Shown here piece by piece: positions 7,427 to 16,765 of a DNA stretch of 61,183 nucleotides (the first letter of the stretch is position 1; every line of letters begins with the position of its first letter). The DNA comes from a bacterium. Lineage in GTDB: Bacteria; Bacillota; Bacilli; Lactobacillales; Streptococcaceae. The position numbers and the translations under genes were made by a program. The stretch covers positions 1 through 61,183 of the forward strand of contig CAJNCP010000008.1 in NCBI GenBank assembly GCA_905221295.1, in the 5' to 3' direction. Under the pieces are notes generated by a model, which was not told where the DNA came from, made no database searches, and was given only the letters and a program-made list of their open reading frames with translations.

Positions 7427-9400
7427 ATGAAAAAAAATAATTTAACTCCGATTTCTGCGGTTCTACTAGGGATTGCAACTTTCGGAACCTTAACAATGCT
7501 GATTATTTTTTCACAAAATAATGTTGTAACAATCAGTGCCTTGTTTTTATTTGTACTTCTTTATCTGCTTTTATTCATCTGGCAAAAAAAACAGTATGAA
7601 AAGAGCGAAATTGAACAAATCCAATACGTAAACCATCAAGCGGAAGATAGCTTGAACACGCTGCTCGATCAAATGCCAGTTGGTGTTCTGAAGTTAGATT
7701 TATCCAGTGGTGAAGTCGAATGGTTTAATCCTTATGCTGAGTTGATTTTGACGACTGAAGAAGGCGAAATTGATGTTGACTTGATTCAAACCATTATCAA
7801 AGCTTCTGTTGGGAATCCTGGTTCGTATGCTACCTTAGGCGAAACACGCTATGCCGTTCATATGGACAAGGCTTCAGGTGTCCTGTACTTCTTTGACGTT
7901 TCAGGGGAATACGAAGCAACTGTCGAATTGGTAACTAGTCGACCAGTGATTGGGGTTATCTCGGTAGACAACTACGATGATTTAGAAGATGCAACCTCCG
8001 ACTCGGATATCAGTCATATCAATAGTTTTGTGGCAAATTTTGTTTCAGAATTTGCTAGTAAATACGCTATGTTTTCTCGGCGTGTGGGGATGGACCGCTT
8101 TTATTTATTTACTGATTACACGGTTCTTGAAGGCTTGATGAATGATAAATTCTCTGTGATTGATGCCTTTCGTGAGGAGGCAAAACAGAGACAGCTGCCA
8201 TTGACCTTGAGCATGGGCTTTTCTTATGGTGATGGAAATCATGATGAGATAGGGAAAGTTGCTCTAAGGAACTTAAACCTAGCTGAGGTTCGTGGTGGGG
8301 ACCAAGTAGTTGTCAAGGAAAATGATGAAACCAAGAACCCAGTCTACTTTGGTGGTGGTTCCGCAGCCTCTGTTAAGAGAACAAGAACACGTACTAGAGC
8401 AATGATGACAGCCATTTCTGATAAGATTCGAAGTGTAGACCAAGTCTTTGTAGTCGGGCACAAGAATCTGGATATGGATGCCTTGGGGTCTGCGGTCGGT
8501 ATGCAGCTGTTTGCGAGCAATATCACTGAAAATAGCTATGCGGTCTACGATGCAGATCAAATGTCACCAGATATCGAGCGTGCGGTCAACTTTTTGGAAA
8601 AAGAGGGTGTCACTAAGCTCTTGCCTCTGGCTGATGCGATGAGATTGGTCACCAAGCGCTCTTTGTTGATTTTAGTGGATCATTCCAAGACGGCTTTGAC
8701 TTTATCGAAAAATTTTTACGAACTGTTCACTCAAACCATTGTCATTGACCATCATAGACGTGATCAGGATTTTCCAGAGAATGCAGTAATCACCTATATC
8801 GAAAGTGGAGCAAGTAGTGCGAGTGAGTTGGTAACAGAATTGATTCAGTTCCAAAATTCTAAGAAAAATCGTTTAAGTCGTATGCAGGCCAGTGTTTTGA
8901 TGGCTGGTATGATGCTGGATACCAAGAATTTTACATCTCGAGTAACGAGTCGAACTTTTGATGTGGCTAGCTACCTTCGAACACGTGGAAGCGACAGCAT
9001 CGCGATCCAGGAGATTGCTGCGACAGATTTTGAAGAATACCGTGAGGTAAATGAACTCATTTTACAAGGTCGTAAGTTGGGTTCAGATATCTTGATCGCC
9101 CAAGCTAAGGACACAACCACTTATGACACAGTTGTTATCAGTAAGGCTGCCGATGCTATGTTGGCCATGTCTGGCATTGAGGCTAGTTTCGTTCTGGCAA
9201 AAAATACACAAGGATTCATCTCTATCTCGGCTCGAAGCCGTAGTAAAATCAATGTGCAACGGATTATGGAAGAACTGGGCGGTGGTGGTCACTTTAACCT
9301 AGCTGCTGCACAGATTAAGGATATGAGTCTATCAGAAGTTGGAGAAAAATTGACTCAACTTATTTTAGATGAATTAAAAGAAAAGGAGAAAGAAGAATGA
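7427..9400 (+). CDS. gdpP: Cyclic-di-AMP phosphodiesterase GdpP (Pde1, DHH family)
   Basis: A 657-residue membrane-bound phosphodiesterase that hydrolyses c-di-AMP to pApA. Two N-terminal membrane helices (about 8-55) are followed by a PAS-like domain, a degenerate GGDEF domain (about 165-300), a DHH domain with [13 protein letters not shown] and [10 protein letters not shown], and a DHHA1 domain ending in [11 protein letters not shown] start at 7427 ([10 protein letters not shown]). AGAGG lies at correct spacing before it, whereas the ATG at 7409 sits immediately after the -10 box. It overlaps rplI by four bases. Loss of this enzyme affects beta-lactam tolerance and potassium homeostasis in relatives. 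Confidence 0.95.
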   Translation: MKKNNLTPISAVLLGIATFGTLTMLIIFSQNNVVTISALFLFVLLYLLLFIWQKKQYEKSEIEQIQYVNHQAEDSLNTLLDQMPVGVLKLDLSSGEVEWFNPYAELILTTEEGEIDVDLIQTIIKASVGNPGSYATLGETRYAVHMDKASGVLYFFDVSGEYEATVELVTSRPVIGVISVDNYDDLEDATSDSDISHINSFVANFVSEFASKYAMFSRRVGMDRFYLFTDYTVLEGLMNDKFSVIDAFREEAKQRQLPLTLSMGFSYGDGNHDEIGKVALRNLNLAEVRGGDQVVVKENDETKNPVYFGGGSAASVKRTRTRTRAMMTAISDKIRSVDQVFVVGHKNLDMDALGSAVGMQLFASNITENSYAVYDADQMSPDIERAVNFLEKEGVTKLLPLADAMRLVTKRSLLILVDHSKTALTLSKNFYELFTQTIVIDHHRRDQDFPENAVITYIESGASSASELVTELIQFQNSKKNRLSRMQASVLMAGMMLDTKNFTSRVTSRTFDVASYLRTRGSDSIAIQEIAATDFEEYREVNELILQGRKLGSDILIAQAKDTTTYDTVVISKAADAMLAMSGIEASFVLAKNTQGFISISARSRSKINVQRIMEELGGGGHFNLAAAQIKDMSLSEVGEKLTQLILDELKEKEKEE

Positions 9401-9849
9401 AAGTAATCTTTTTAGCAGATGTCAAAGGAAAAGGGAAAAAAGGCGAAATCAAGGAAGTGCCGACTGGCTACGCCCAAAACTTCCTGATTAAAAAGAATTT
9501 GGCCAAGGAAGCGACTGCTCAAGCAGTGGGAGAGCTGCGTGGAAAACAAAAATCAGAAGAAAAGGCTCATGCTGAAATGATTGCTGAAGCAAAAGCCATC
9601 AAAGCCAAGCTTGAAGCAGAAGAGACTGTCGTAGAGTTTGTTGAAAAAGTTGGACCAGATGGCCGTACATTTGGCTCCATCACCAACAAGAAAATTGCAG
9701 AAGAATTGCAAAAGCAATTCGGAATCAATATTGACAAACGTCACATTCAAGTAAAAGCACCAATTCGAGCAGTAGGTTTGATTGATGTACCAGTAAAAAT
9801 CTACCAAGATGTTACAAGCGTCATCAATCTTCATGTAAAAGAAGGTTAA
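9397..9849 (+). CDS. rplI: 50S ribosomal protein L9
   Basis: A 150-residue L9. The N-terminal RNA-binding domain starts [21 protein letters not shown], a long central helix rich in Lys, Glu and Ala joins it to the C-terminal domain, and [11 protein letters not shown] is the usual signature there. The start codon overlaps the gdpP stop (ATGA). The gdpP-rplI-dnaB order is common in Firmicutes. Confidence 0.98.
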   Translation: MKVIFLADVKGKGKKGEIKEVPTGYAQNFLIKKNLAKEATAQAVGELRGKQKSEEKAHAEMIAEAKAIKAKLEAEETVVEFVEKVGPDGRTFGSITNKKIAEELQKQFGINIDKRHIQVKAPIRAVGLIDVPVKIYQDVTSVINLHVKEG

Positions 9850-9892
9850 GTTTACAACATCTTGACAAGATTGTAAAAGGAAGGAAAGTCGG

Positions 9893-11245
9893 ATGGCAGA
9901 AGTAGAGGAACTGCGAGTTCAACCTCAGGATATTTTGGCCGAACAATCTGTTCTGGGGGCTATTTTTATAGATGAGAGCAAGCTCGTTTTTGTCCGAGAA
10001 TATATTGATTCTCGAGACTTCTTTAAGTATGCTCATCGGTTGATCTTCCAAGCGATGGTAGACTTGTCGGATCGTGGAGAAGCGATTGATGCGACAACGG
10101 TTCGGACGATTTTGGATAGCCAAGGGGATCTCCAAAATATTGGTGGCTTGTCCTATCTTGTTGAAATTGTCAACTCTGTACCAACTTCAGCCAACGCGGA
10201 GTATTATGCTAAAATTGTTGCAGAAAAGGCTATGCTACGTCGCTTGATTTCCAAGTTGACAGAGTCTGTCAACCAAGCCTATGAGGCTTCTAAGCCTGTA
10301 GATGAAATCATTGCTCAAGCTGAAAAGGGACTCATTGATGTTAGCGAAAATGCCAATCGTAGTGGTTTCAAGAACATCCGTGATATTCTAAATATCAACT
10401 TTGGGAACCTAGAAGTTCGGTCACAACAAACAACGGATATCACAGGTATTGCAACGGGCTACCGTGATTTGGATCATATGACGACAGGTCTCCATGAGGA
10501 GGAACTGATTATTATAGCAGCTCGTCCTGCAGTCGGTAAAACAGCCTTTGCTTTGAACATTGCGCAGAACATTGGTACTAAGTTGGATAAGACGGTTGCT
10601 ATCTTTTCGCTGGAAATGGGTGCGGAAAGTCTAGTAGACCGTATGTTGGCGGCCGAAGGTTTGGTGGAGTCCCATTCTATCCGTACGGGTCAATTGACCG
10701 ATGAGGAATGGCAAAAATATACCATTGCCCAAGGGAACCTAGCCAACGCGAGTATCTATATCGACGATACACCAGGGATTCGGATCACGGAAATTCGTTC
10801 GCGCTCACGGAAACTGGCTCAAGAAACAGGCAATCTAGGCTTGATTTTGATCGACTATCTGCAGCTTATCACAGGGACTGGTCGTGAGAACCGCCAACAA
10901 GAAGTTTCTGAAATTTCTCGTCAGTTGAAAATTCTTGCTAAGGAATTGAAAGTTCCAGTCATTGCTCTCAGTCAGTTATCTCGTGGAGTGGAACAGCGTC
11001 AGGATAAGAGACCAGTCTTGTCTGATATTCGTGAATCGGGTTCTATCGAGCAGGATGCGGATATCGTAGCCTTTCTATACCGTGACGACTACTATGATCG
11101 TGCGGGTGAAGAAGAGGAAGAAATTCCAAATAACAAGGTTGAGGTTATCATCGAGAAAAACCGTAGTGGGGCTCGTGGAACGGTGGAATTGATTTTCCAA
11201 AAAGAATACAATAAATTTTCAAGTATTTCAAAGAGGGAGGCATAA
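9893..11245 (+). CDS. dnaB: Replicative DNA helicase DnaB (DnaC in Gram-positive naming)
   Basis: A 450-residue hexameric 5'-3' helicase of the replication fork. The N-terminal domain (about 10-110) is the primase-interacting DnaB_N domain. The RecA-like C-terminal domain holds Walker A ARPAVGKTAFA (about residue 215), Walker B LILIDYLQLI and the DRESGSIEQDAD-type motif near residue 380 (here SDIRESGSIEQDAD). A strong ribosome site (AAGGAAGG) precedes the start. There is no sign of an intein. Confidence 0.97.
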   Translation: MAEVEELRVQPQDILAEQSVLGAIFIDESKLVFVREYIDSRDFFKYAHRLIFQAMVDLSDRGEAIDATTVRTILDSQGDLQNIGGLSYLVEIVNSVPTSANAEYYAKIVAEKAMLRRLISKLTESVNQAYEASKPVDEIIAQAEKGLIDVSENANRSGFKNIRDILNINFGNLEVRSQQTTDITGIATGYRDLDHMTTGLHEEELIIIAARPAVGKTAFALNIAQNIGTKLDKTVAIFSLEMGAESLVDRMLAAEGLVESHSIRTGQLTDEEWQKYTIAQGNLANASIYIDDTPGIRITEIRSRSRKLAQETGNLGLILIDYLQLITGTGRENRQQEVSEISRQLKILAKELKVPVIALSQLSRGVEQRQDKRPVLSDIRESGSIEQDADIVAFLYRDDYYDRAGEEEEEIPNNKVEVIIEKNRSGARGTVELIFQKEYNKFSSISKREA

Positions 11246-11246
11246 G

Positions 11247-11519
11247 ATGTCAGATGCATTTACAGATGTAGCCAAGATGAAAAAAATCAAAGAAGAGATC
11301 AAGGCGCATGAGGGACAAGTCGTTGAAATGACTTTAGAGAATGGCCGTAAGCGCCAAAAAAATAGATTGGGTAAGCTAATTGAGGTTTATCCGTCCCTAT
11401 TTATCGTTGAATTTGGGGATGTTGAGGGGGACAAACAGGCCAATGTCTATGTTGAATCCTTCACCTACTCAGATATCTTGACAGAGAAGAATTTGATTCA
11501 TTATCTAGACAAAGAATAA
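11247..11519 (+). CDS. veg: Veg family protein
   Basis: A 90-residue protein of the Veg family. In Bacillus, Veg is abundant and affects biofilm matrix expression. The biochemical role is unknown. It carries the family core EGQVVEMTLENGRKRQK and the VYPSLFIVEF strand. The start codon begins one base after the dnaB stop, so the two are co-transcribed and probably translationally coupled. Confidence 0.9.
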   Translation: MSDAFTDVAKMKKIKEEIKAHEGQVVEMTLENGRKRQKNRLGKLIEVYPSLFIVEFGDVEGDKQANVYVESFTYSDILTEKNLIHYLDKE

Positions 11520-11523
11520 AACG

Positions 11524-11550
11524 AAGTGAGCTGAGCTCACTTTTTTCTTT
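11524..11550 (+). terminator. Terminator of the gdpP-rplI-dnaB-veg operon
   Basis: AAGTGAGCT, one base, AGCTCACTT, then a run of T and C. It ends the operon and separates it from cbpD. Confidence 0.75.
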
Positions 11551-11554
11551 TTCT

Positions 11555-11562
11555 CCCGAATA
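11555..11562 (+). promoter_or_regulatory. Possible degenerate cin-box before cbpD
   Basis: CCCGAATA after a T/C-rich tract matches the cin-box TACGAATA at six of eight positions, keeping the CGAATA core. cbpD is a known late competence gene in pneumococci, so a SigX promoter is expected here, but the match is imperfect. A weak sigma-A element is an alternative. Confidence 0.4.
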
Positions 11563-11608
11563 GTATAAAGGAGGGTAACCTCTTAGAAAACTTTGTAAAG
11601 GAGAATGG

Positions 11609-12718
11609 ATGACGTTTTTAAAATCAGGAGTTAAGAAGAGTAGATATACTCAGTTGGGTGTAGGGCTGGCTACTTTGTTCGTTACGAGTACCCTTTTGTT
11701 TAGTGGTGAATCGGTTCAGGCTGACAGTGTAGCGCGTGGAGATGACTATCCGCTTCACTATAAAAATGGTAGTATGGAAATTGACCAGTGGCGGATGTAT
11801 TCTCGCCAATGTACATCTTTTGCGGCCTTTCGTTTGAGTAGTGTAAATGGCTTTGAAATCCCACCTGCCTACGGAAATGCGAATGAATGGGGACATCGGG
11901 CAAGGCGAGAAGGCTACCGTGTTGACACGAAGCCAGAAGTTGGAGCTATTGCCTGGTCTACAGAAGGGTACTATGGGCATGTGGCCTGGGTATCTAATGT
12001 ATTAGGGGATACGATTGAGATTGAAGAGTATAACTATGGAGTTCGAGAGAGGTATAACCGTCGAATAGTTAAAGCTAGCACCATGACAGGGTTTATTCAT
12101 TTTAAGGACTTGGTAGGGAATGGTGGTAGAACTGGAAATCCTATTAGGTCAGGGTTGGCGTCTAGTGGGACTCACACATTTACTCAAAAATCTGCCATTC
12201 GAAACCAGCCGTCAAGTACAGCACAAGTTATTGACTACTACTATCCTGGTGAAAATGTTAGCTACGATCAAATCGTAGAAAAGGAAGGTTATAAGTGGTT
12301 CAGCTACCTATCCTATAGTGGAACGAGAAGATACGTCCAGCATACGAAAACAGAATCGGTGGAGAATGGTTGGAAGAAGCAAAACGATATTTGGAATTAC
12401 CGTGAGAACGGGAAACTCGCAACTGGTTGGAAGAAAATAAATGGCAGTTGGTATCACTTCAAAGAAAATGGAACCATGTCAACAGGTTGGGTAAAGGATG
12501 GCTCGCATTGGTACTACCTAAAGGCATCGGGGGAGATGCAGACAGGATGGCTCAAGGAAAACGGAAGCTGGTATTATTTGGAGAGTTCAGGGGCTATGAA
12601 GTCTAGCCAGTGGTTCCAAGTAGGAGGAAAGCATTACTACGCCAATGCTTCAGGGGCTTTAGCAGTGAATACTACTGTGGAAGGCTATCGAGTAGATAGT
12701 AACGGAGCTAGAATCTAG
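11609..12718 (+). CDS. cbpD: Competence-induced choline-binding murein hydrolase CbpD
   Basis: A 369-residue secreted fratricide hydrolase. A signal peptide (about 1-38, hydrophobic core LGVGLATLFVTSTLLF) precedes a CHAP domain (about 45-168) with catalytic Cys68 (SRQCTSF) and His124 (YGHVAWV). One SH3b domain follows (about 187-246), then four to five choline-binding repeats (about 253-350) of the TGWKKINGSWYHF type and a short tail. Choline repeats tether it to teichoic acid of target cells and CHAP cuts peptidoglycan stems. Pneumococcal CbpD has two SH3b domains, as I recall; this one has a single copy. An upstream AAAGGAG supports the start. Confidence 0.93.
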   Translation: MTFLKSGVKKSRYTQLGVGLATLFVTSTLLFSGESVQADSVARGDDYPLHYKNGSMEIDQWRMYSRQCTSFAAFRLSSVNGFEIPPAYGNANEWGHRARREGYRVDTKPEVGAIAWSTEGYYGHVAWVSNVLGDTIEIEEYNYGVRERYNRRIVKASTMTGFIHFKDLVGNGGRTGNPIRSGLASSGTHTFTQKSAIRNQPSSTAQVIDYYYPGENVSYDQIVEKEGYKWFSYLSYSGTRRYVQHTKTESVENGWKKQNDIWNYRENGKLATGWKKINGSWYHFKENGTMSTGWVKDGSHWYYLKASGEMQTGWLKENGSWYYLESSGAMKSSQWFQVGGKHYYANASGALAVNTTVEGYRVDSNGARI

Positions 12719-12790
12719 AAAGAATATAAAAAAGAGGACTTCACGACCATTTGCCTATTCTTTCCGATGGTATTTTTCCTTGCTTTCCTT

Positions 12791-12796
12791 TATAAT
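12791..12796 (+). promoter_or_regulatory. -10 element of the polA promoter
   Basis: A perfect TATAAT only six bases before the polA ATG at 12803. The expected transcription start falls on or next to the start codon. No convincing -35 or ribosome site is seen. Confidence 0.55.
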
Positions 12797-12802
12797 GGGT
12801 GT

Positions 12803-15436
12803 ATGGACAAGAAAAAATTATTATTAATTGATGGATCTTCAGTTGCCTTTCGAGCTTTTTTTGCGCTCTATCAGCAGTTGGATCGTTTTAAAAATGCTAA
12901 TGGCCTTCATACCAATGCAATCTATGGCTTTCAACTCATGTTGAATCATATTTTGGAGCGAGTTGAACCCAGCCATGTTTTGGTAGCTTTTGATGCTGGT
13001 AAGACGACTTTTAGAACAGAGATGTATGCAGACTACAAGGGTGGCCGTGCTAAAACTCCAGATGAGTTTCGTGAGCAATTTCCCTTCATTCGTGAGTTGT
13101 TAGACCACCTTGGGATTCGCCATTATGAGTTGGCCCAGTATGAAGCCGATGATATCATCGGGACTCTAGGCCGTTTGGCTGAGAAGGATTCTTTTGATGT
13201 GACAATCGTTAGCGGAGATAAGGATTTGATCCAGTTGACGGATGAGCATACGGTGGTTGAGATTTCCAAGAAAGGTGTGGCTGAGTTTGAGGCCTTTACA
13301 CCAGATTACCTCATGGAAAAGATGGGCCTCACACCAGCTCAGTTCATTGATCTTAAGGCTCTTATGGGGGATAAGTCTGATAATATCCCTGGTGTTACTA
13401 AGATTGGTGAAAAGACGGGAATCAAACTCTTGCTGGAACATGGTTCGCTCGAGGGTATTTATGAAAATATCAATGGGATGAAGGCTTCTAAGATGAAGGA
13501 AAATCTCATCAATGACAAGGAACAAGCCTTTTTGTCTAAAACCTTGGCGACCATTGAAACTCAGGCACCAATTGAGATTGGACTAGATGATTTGGTCTAT
13601 AATGGCCCAGATGTGGAAAATCTTGGGAAATTCTACGATGAGATGGGCTTCAAACAGCTCAAACAAGCTTTAAATATTTCATCGACAGATGTGCCTGAAA
13701 GTTTGGATTTCGCCATCGTTGACCACGTCAGTCAAGACATGCTGAGTGCCGACTCTATCTTCCACTTTGAGCTCTTTGGGGAGAATTACCATACAGATGA
13801 CTTGGTTGGTTTGGCCTGGTCCTGTGGGGATAAACTTTACACTACAGATAAACTTGAGCTCTTGCAGGAGCCGATTTTCAAGGATTTTCTAGAAAAAACA
13901 CCTCTAAAAGTGTATGACTTTAAGAAAGCGAAGGTTCTTTTAAATCGCTTGGGCTTGAACCTGCAGGCCCCTGCTTTTGACAGTCGCTTGGCAAAATACT
14001 TACTCTCAACAGTTGAGAACAATGAAATCTCAACCATTGCGAATCTCTACGGTCAAACATACTTGGTTGATGATGAGACTTTCTATGGTAAGGGTGTCAA
14101 GAAGGCAATTCCTGAGAGAGAGAAATTCTTGGAACATTTGGCTCGCAAGGTTGCAGTATTGGTTGAGACAGAGCCTGTTTTACTTGAAAAACTCAGTGAA
14201 CATGGACAGTTAGACCTTCTCTATGACATGGAGCAACCTCTGGCTTTTGTCCTTGCCAAGATGGAAATCGCTGGGATCAAGGTCAAAAAAGAAACCCTGC
14301 TTGAGATGCAGGCTGAAAATGAGGTCGTCATTGAAAAACTGACTCAAGAGATTTATGAGCTGGCTGGTGAGGAGTTTAATATCAACTCGCCCAAGCAGTT
14401 GGGGGTACTGCTCTTTGAAAAGCTTGGTCTTCCTCTAGAATACACCAAGAAAACCAAGACAGGTTACTCGACGGCCGTGGATGTGCTAGAGCGTCTGGCT
14501 CCTATTGCCCCAATTGTTAAGAAAATTCTAGACTACCGTCAGATTGCTAAGATTCAGTCTACCTATGTGATTGGTTTGCAAGACTGGATTTTGGATGATG
14601 GCAAGATCCATACGCGCTATGTGCAAGATTTGACTCAGACTGGGCGTTTGTCTAGTGTGGATCCAAACTTGCAAAATATCCCTGTTCGTTTGGAACAAGG
14701 CCGTCTCATTCGTAAGGCCTTTGTACCTGAGTGGGAGGATAGTGTGTTGCTCAGCTCGGACTATTCGCAGATTGAATTGCGCGTTTTGGCACATATCTCT
14801 AAAGATGAGCACTTGATTAAGGCCTTTCAAGAGGGAGCAGATATCCATACCTCGACGGCCATGCGGGTCTTTGGAATTGAACGCCCTGAGGATGTGACTC
14901 CAAACGACCGTCGTAATGCTAAGGCGGTTAACTTCGGAGTGGTTTACGGAATTTCAGATTTTGGCTTGTCTAATAATCTAGGCATCAGCCGTAAGGAAGC
15001 AAAAGCCTACATTGACACTTACTTTGAACGCTTCCCAGGTATTAAAAACTACATGGATGAGGTGGTGCGTGAGGCGCGTGATAAGGGCTATGTAGAGACC
15101 CTCTTCAAGCGTCGTCGTGAGTTGCCAGATATTAATTCGCGCAACTTCAACATTCGTGGTTTTGCAGAGCGTACAGCCATTAACTCTCCTATCCAGGGCT
15201 CAGCAGCAGATATTCTTAAGATTGCTATGATTCAGCTAGATAAGGCTCTAGTTGAAGGTGGTTATCAGACCAAGATGCTGTTGCAAGTGCACGATGAAAT
15301 CGTCCTTGAGGTTCCGAAATCAGAACTAGCGGCCGTCAAAGTTTTAGTGAAACAAACCATGGAAGAAGCCATCCAACTCAGTGTTCCCCTTATCGCGGAT
15401 GAAAATGAAGGGGCAACTTGGTACGAGGCTAAATAA
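12803..15436 (+). CDS. polA: DNA polymerase I
   Basis: An 877-residue repair and Okazaki-fragment polymerase. The N-terminal 5'-nuclease domain (about 1-290) begins LLLIDGSSVAFRAF and has YEADDIIGTL and DNIPGV motifs. A middle domain of the 3'-exonuclease fold (about 300-470) lacks an obvious catalytic set, and the pneumococcal enzyme is reported to lack proofreading. The polymerase domain contains SSDYSQIELRVLAH (motif A), RRNAKAVNFGVVYG (motif B) and LLQVHDEIVLE (motif C). The upstream in-frame ATG at 12767 is rejected because the -10 box lies between it and 12803. The protein from 12803 matches family length. Confidence 0.96.
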   Translation: MDKKKLLLIDGSSVAFRAFFALYQQLDRFKNANGLHTNAIYGFQLMLNHILERVEPSHVLVAFDAGKTTFRTEMYADYKGGRAKTPDEFREQFPFIRELLDHLGIRHYELAQYEADDIIGTLGRLAEKDSFDVTIVSGDKDLIQLTDEHTVVEISKKGVAEFEAFTPDYLMEKMGLTPAQFIDLKALMGDKSDNIPGVTKIGEKTGIKLLLEHGSLEGIYENINGMKASKMKENLINDKEQAFLSKTLATIETQAPIEIGLDDLVYNGPDVENLGKFYDEMGFKQLKQALNISSTDVPESLDFAIVDHVSQDMLSADSIFHFELFGENYHTDDLVGLAWSCGDKLYTTDKLELLQEPIFKDFLEKTPLKVYDFKKAKVLLNRLGLNLQAPAFDSRLAKYLLSTVENNEISTIANLYGQTYLVDDETFYGKGVKKAIPEREKFLEHLARKVAVLVETEPVLLEKLSEHGQLDLLYDMEQPLAFVLAKMEIAGIKVKKETLLEMQAENEVVIEKLTQEIYELAGEEFNINSPKQLGVLLFEKLGLPLEYTKKTKTGYSTAVDVLERLAPIAPIVKKILDYRQIAKIQSTYVIGLQDWILDDGKIHTRYVQDLTQTGRLSSVDPNLQNIPVRLEQGRLIRKAFVPEWEDSVLLSSDYSQIELRVLAHISKDEHLIKAFQEGADIHTSTAMRVFGIERPEDVTPNDRRNAKAVNFGVVYGISDFGLSNNLGISRKEAKAYIDTYFERFPGIKNYMDEVVREARDKGYVETLFKRRRELPDINSRNFNIRGFAERTAINSPIQGSAADILKIAMIQLDKALVEGGYQTKMLLQVHDEIVLEVPKSELAAVKVLVKQTMEEAIQLSVPLIADENEGATWYEAK

Positions 15437-15449
15437 GAAAGCTATGATA

Positions 15450-15481
15450 GAGTTTGAAGCATTTGCCTTCAAACTCTTTTT
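15450..15481 (+). terminator. Intrinsic terminator of polA
   Basis: A perfect 10-bp stem GAGTTTGAAG/CTTCAAACTC (15450-15459 with 15467-15476) followed by TTTTT. Confidence 0.85.
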
Positions 15482-15505
15482 CATGATTTTCTGTAAGCAG
15501 TTTCC

Positions 15506-15534
15506 TTGACTTTTCCTTGCATTTGCGTTACTAT
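15506..15534 (+). promoter_or_regulatory. Promoter of the thiamine-precursor transport operon
   Basis: TTGACT (15506-15511) and TACTAT (15529-15534) with a 17-base spacer. Transcription would begin just before the riboswitch P1 helix. Confidence 0.6.
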
Positions 15535-15546
15535 ATGTCCATATAA

Positions 15547-15661
15547 TATACGGGAGTCTGTGTACAGTCTGAGAGGAAGTGTTAAACTTCGACCGCACCT
15601 GATTTGGGTAATGCCAGCGTAGGGAAGGATACTTAGTCGAATTCTGCACCTTTTCCGTATA
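15547..15661 (+). ncRNA. TPP (thiamine pyrophosphate) riboswitch
   Basis: A THI-box aptamer. P1 closes as TATACGG (15547-15553) with CCGTATA (15655-15661). Core motifs GGGAGTCTG, CTGAGAGG, GACCGCACCTGAT, GGGTAATGCCAGCG and AGGGAA occur in the right order. Downstream, AGGTTT/AAACCT arms can pair with each other, and the second arm can instead pair with the Shine-Dalgarno region of the next gene (GAGGAGGTTTTTT). No T-run terminator is seen. Control is therefore probably at translation start, repressing the operon when TPP is plentiful. The aptamer is certain; the switching mechanism is inferred. Confidence 0.95.
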
Positions 15662-15716
15662 TATGGTAAAGGTTTTTCTTTTTGTAAAAAGGAAACCTGA
15701 GAAGAGGAGGTTTTTT

Positions 15717-16007
15717 ATGAAAGCAAGCATTGCCTTGCAAGTCTTGCCCCTATCACAGGGGATTAATCGAATTGCTATTATCGATCAAGTGATTGCTTAT
15801 CTGCAAGCTCAGTCCGTGACCATGGTGGTGACACCCTTTGAAACGGTCTTGGAAGGGGAGTTTGATGAGCTTATGCGTATTCTCAAAGAAGCGCTAGAAG
15901 TGGCAGGGCAGGAAGCAGATAATGTCTTTGCCAATGTCAAAATAAATGTAGGAGAGATTTTAAGCATCGATGAGAAACTTGAAAAGTATGATGAGACGAC
16001 AGATTAG
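15717..16007 (+). CDS. Thiamine/HMP-binding protein of the MTH1187/YkoF family
   Basis: A 96-residue cytoplasmic protein with a ferredoxin-like fold of the MTH1187/YkoF (thiamine-binding) family. The riboswitch and neighbouring HMP-type transporter support a link to thiamine or its pyrimidine precursor. The start at 15717 follows AGAGGAGG and gives MKASIALQVLPLSQG, the usual N-terminus. The earlier ATG at 15663 lies inside the riboswitch region and is rejected. It is the first gene of a four-gene operon. Confidence 0.85.
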   Translation: MKASIALQVLPLSQGINRIAIIDQVIAYLQAQSVTMVVTPFETVLEGEFDELMRILKEALEVAGQEADNVFANVKINVGEILSIDEKLEKYDETTD

Positions 16008-16728
16008 TCTTTTGGGATTTCTCGGAGTCTTGTCGGTCTGGCAGTTAGCGGGAATATTCAAACTTTTACCCAAGTTTATCCTGCCAACTCCTCTTGAGAT
16101 TCTCCAGTCCTTTGTTCGTGACAGAGAATTTCTCTGGCACCATAGTTGGGCGACCTTGAGAGTGGCTTTACTAGGTCTAATTCTGGGTGTCTTGATTGCC
16201 TGTCTCATGGCTGTGCTCATGGATAGTCTCTCTTGGCTCAATGATCTTATCTATCCTATGATGGTGGTTATCCAGACCATTCCGACTATTGCCATAGCGC
16301 CTATCTTGGTCTTGTGGCTAGGTTATGGGATTTTGCCCAAGATTGTCTTGATTATCTTGACAACAACTTTCCCTATCATCGTCAGTATTTTAGATGGATT
16401 TAGGCATTGTGACAAGGATATGCTGACCTTGTTTAGTTTGATGCAAGCAAACCCTTGGCAAATCCTGTGGCACTTTAAAATCCCGGTCAGCCTGCCCTAC
16501 TTTTATGCAGGTCTGAGGGTCAGTGTCTCCTACGCCTTTATCACAACAGTGGTATCTGAGTGGTTGGGAGGCTTTGAAGGACTAGGTGTCTACATGATTC
16601 AGTCCAAGAAACTGTTTCAGTATGATACCATGTTTGCTATTATTATTCTGGTGTCGATTATCAGTCTTCTAGGTATGAAGCTGGTCGATATCAGTGAAAA
16701 ATATGTTATTAAATGGAAACGTGCTTAA
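15988..16728 (+). CDS. ABC transporter permease, thiamine-precursor (HMP/formylaminopyrimidine) type
   Basis: About 246 residues, six predicted membrane helices, of the BPD_transp_1 family related to ThiX and the taurine/nitrate permeases. The EAA-like coupling loop lies near WHFKIPVSLPYFYAGLR. It is the membrane channel for the binding protein and ATPase that follow. Start choice is uncertain: ATG at 15988 has GAAAAG just upstream and overlaps the previous gene by 20 bases, while ATG at 15970 has no well-placed ribosome site. Its riboswitch indicates substrate related to thiamine. Confidence 0.88.
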   Translation: MMRRQISLLGFLGVLSVWQLAGIFKLLPKFILPTPLEILQSFVRDREFLWHHSWATLRVALLGLILGVLIACLMAVLMDSLSWLNDLIYPMMVVIQTIPTIAIAPILVLWLGYGILPKIVLIILTTTFPIIVSILDGFRHCDKDMLTLFSLMQANPWQILWHFKIPVSLPYFYAGLRVSVSYAFITTVVSEWLGGFEGLGVYMIQSKKLFQYDTMFAIIILVSIISLLGMKLVDISEKYVIKWKRA

Positions 16729-16765
16729 AATAGAGCGTTTTTGAAAAAGAAAAGAGGAAATGAAA

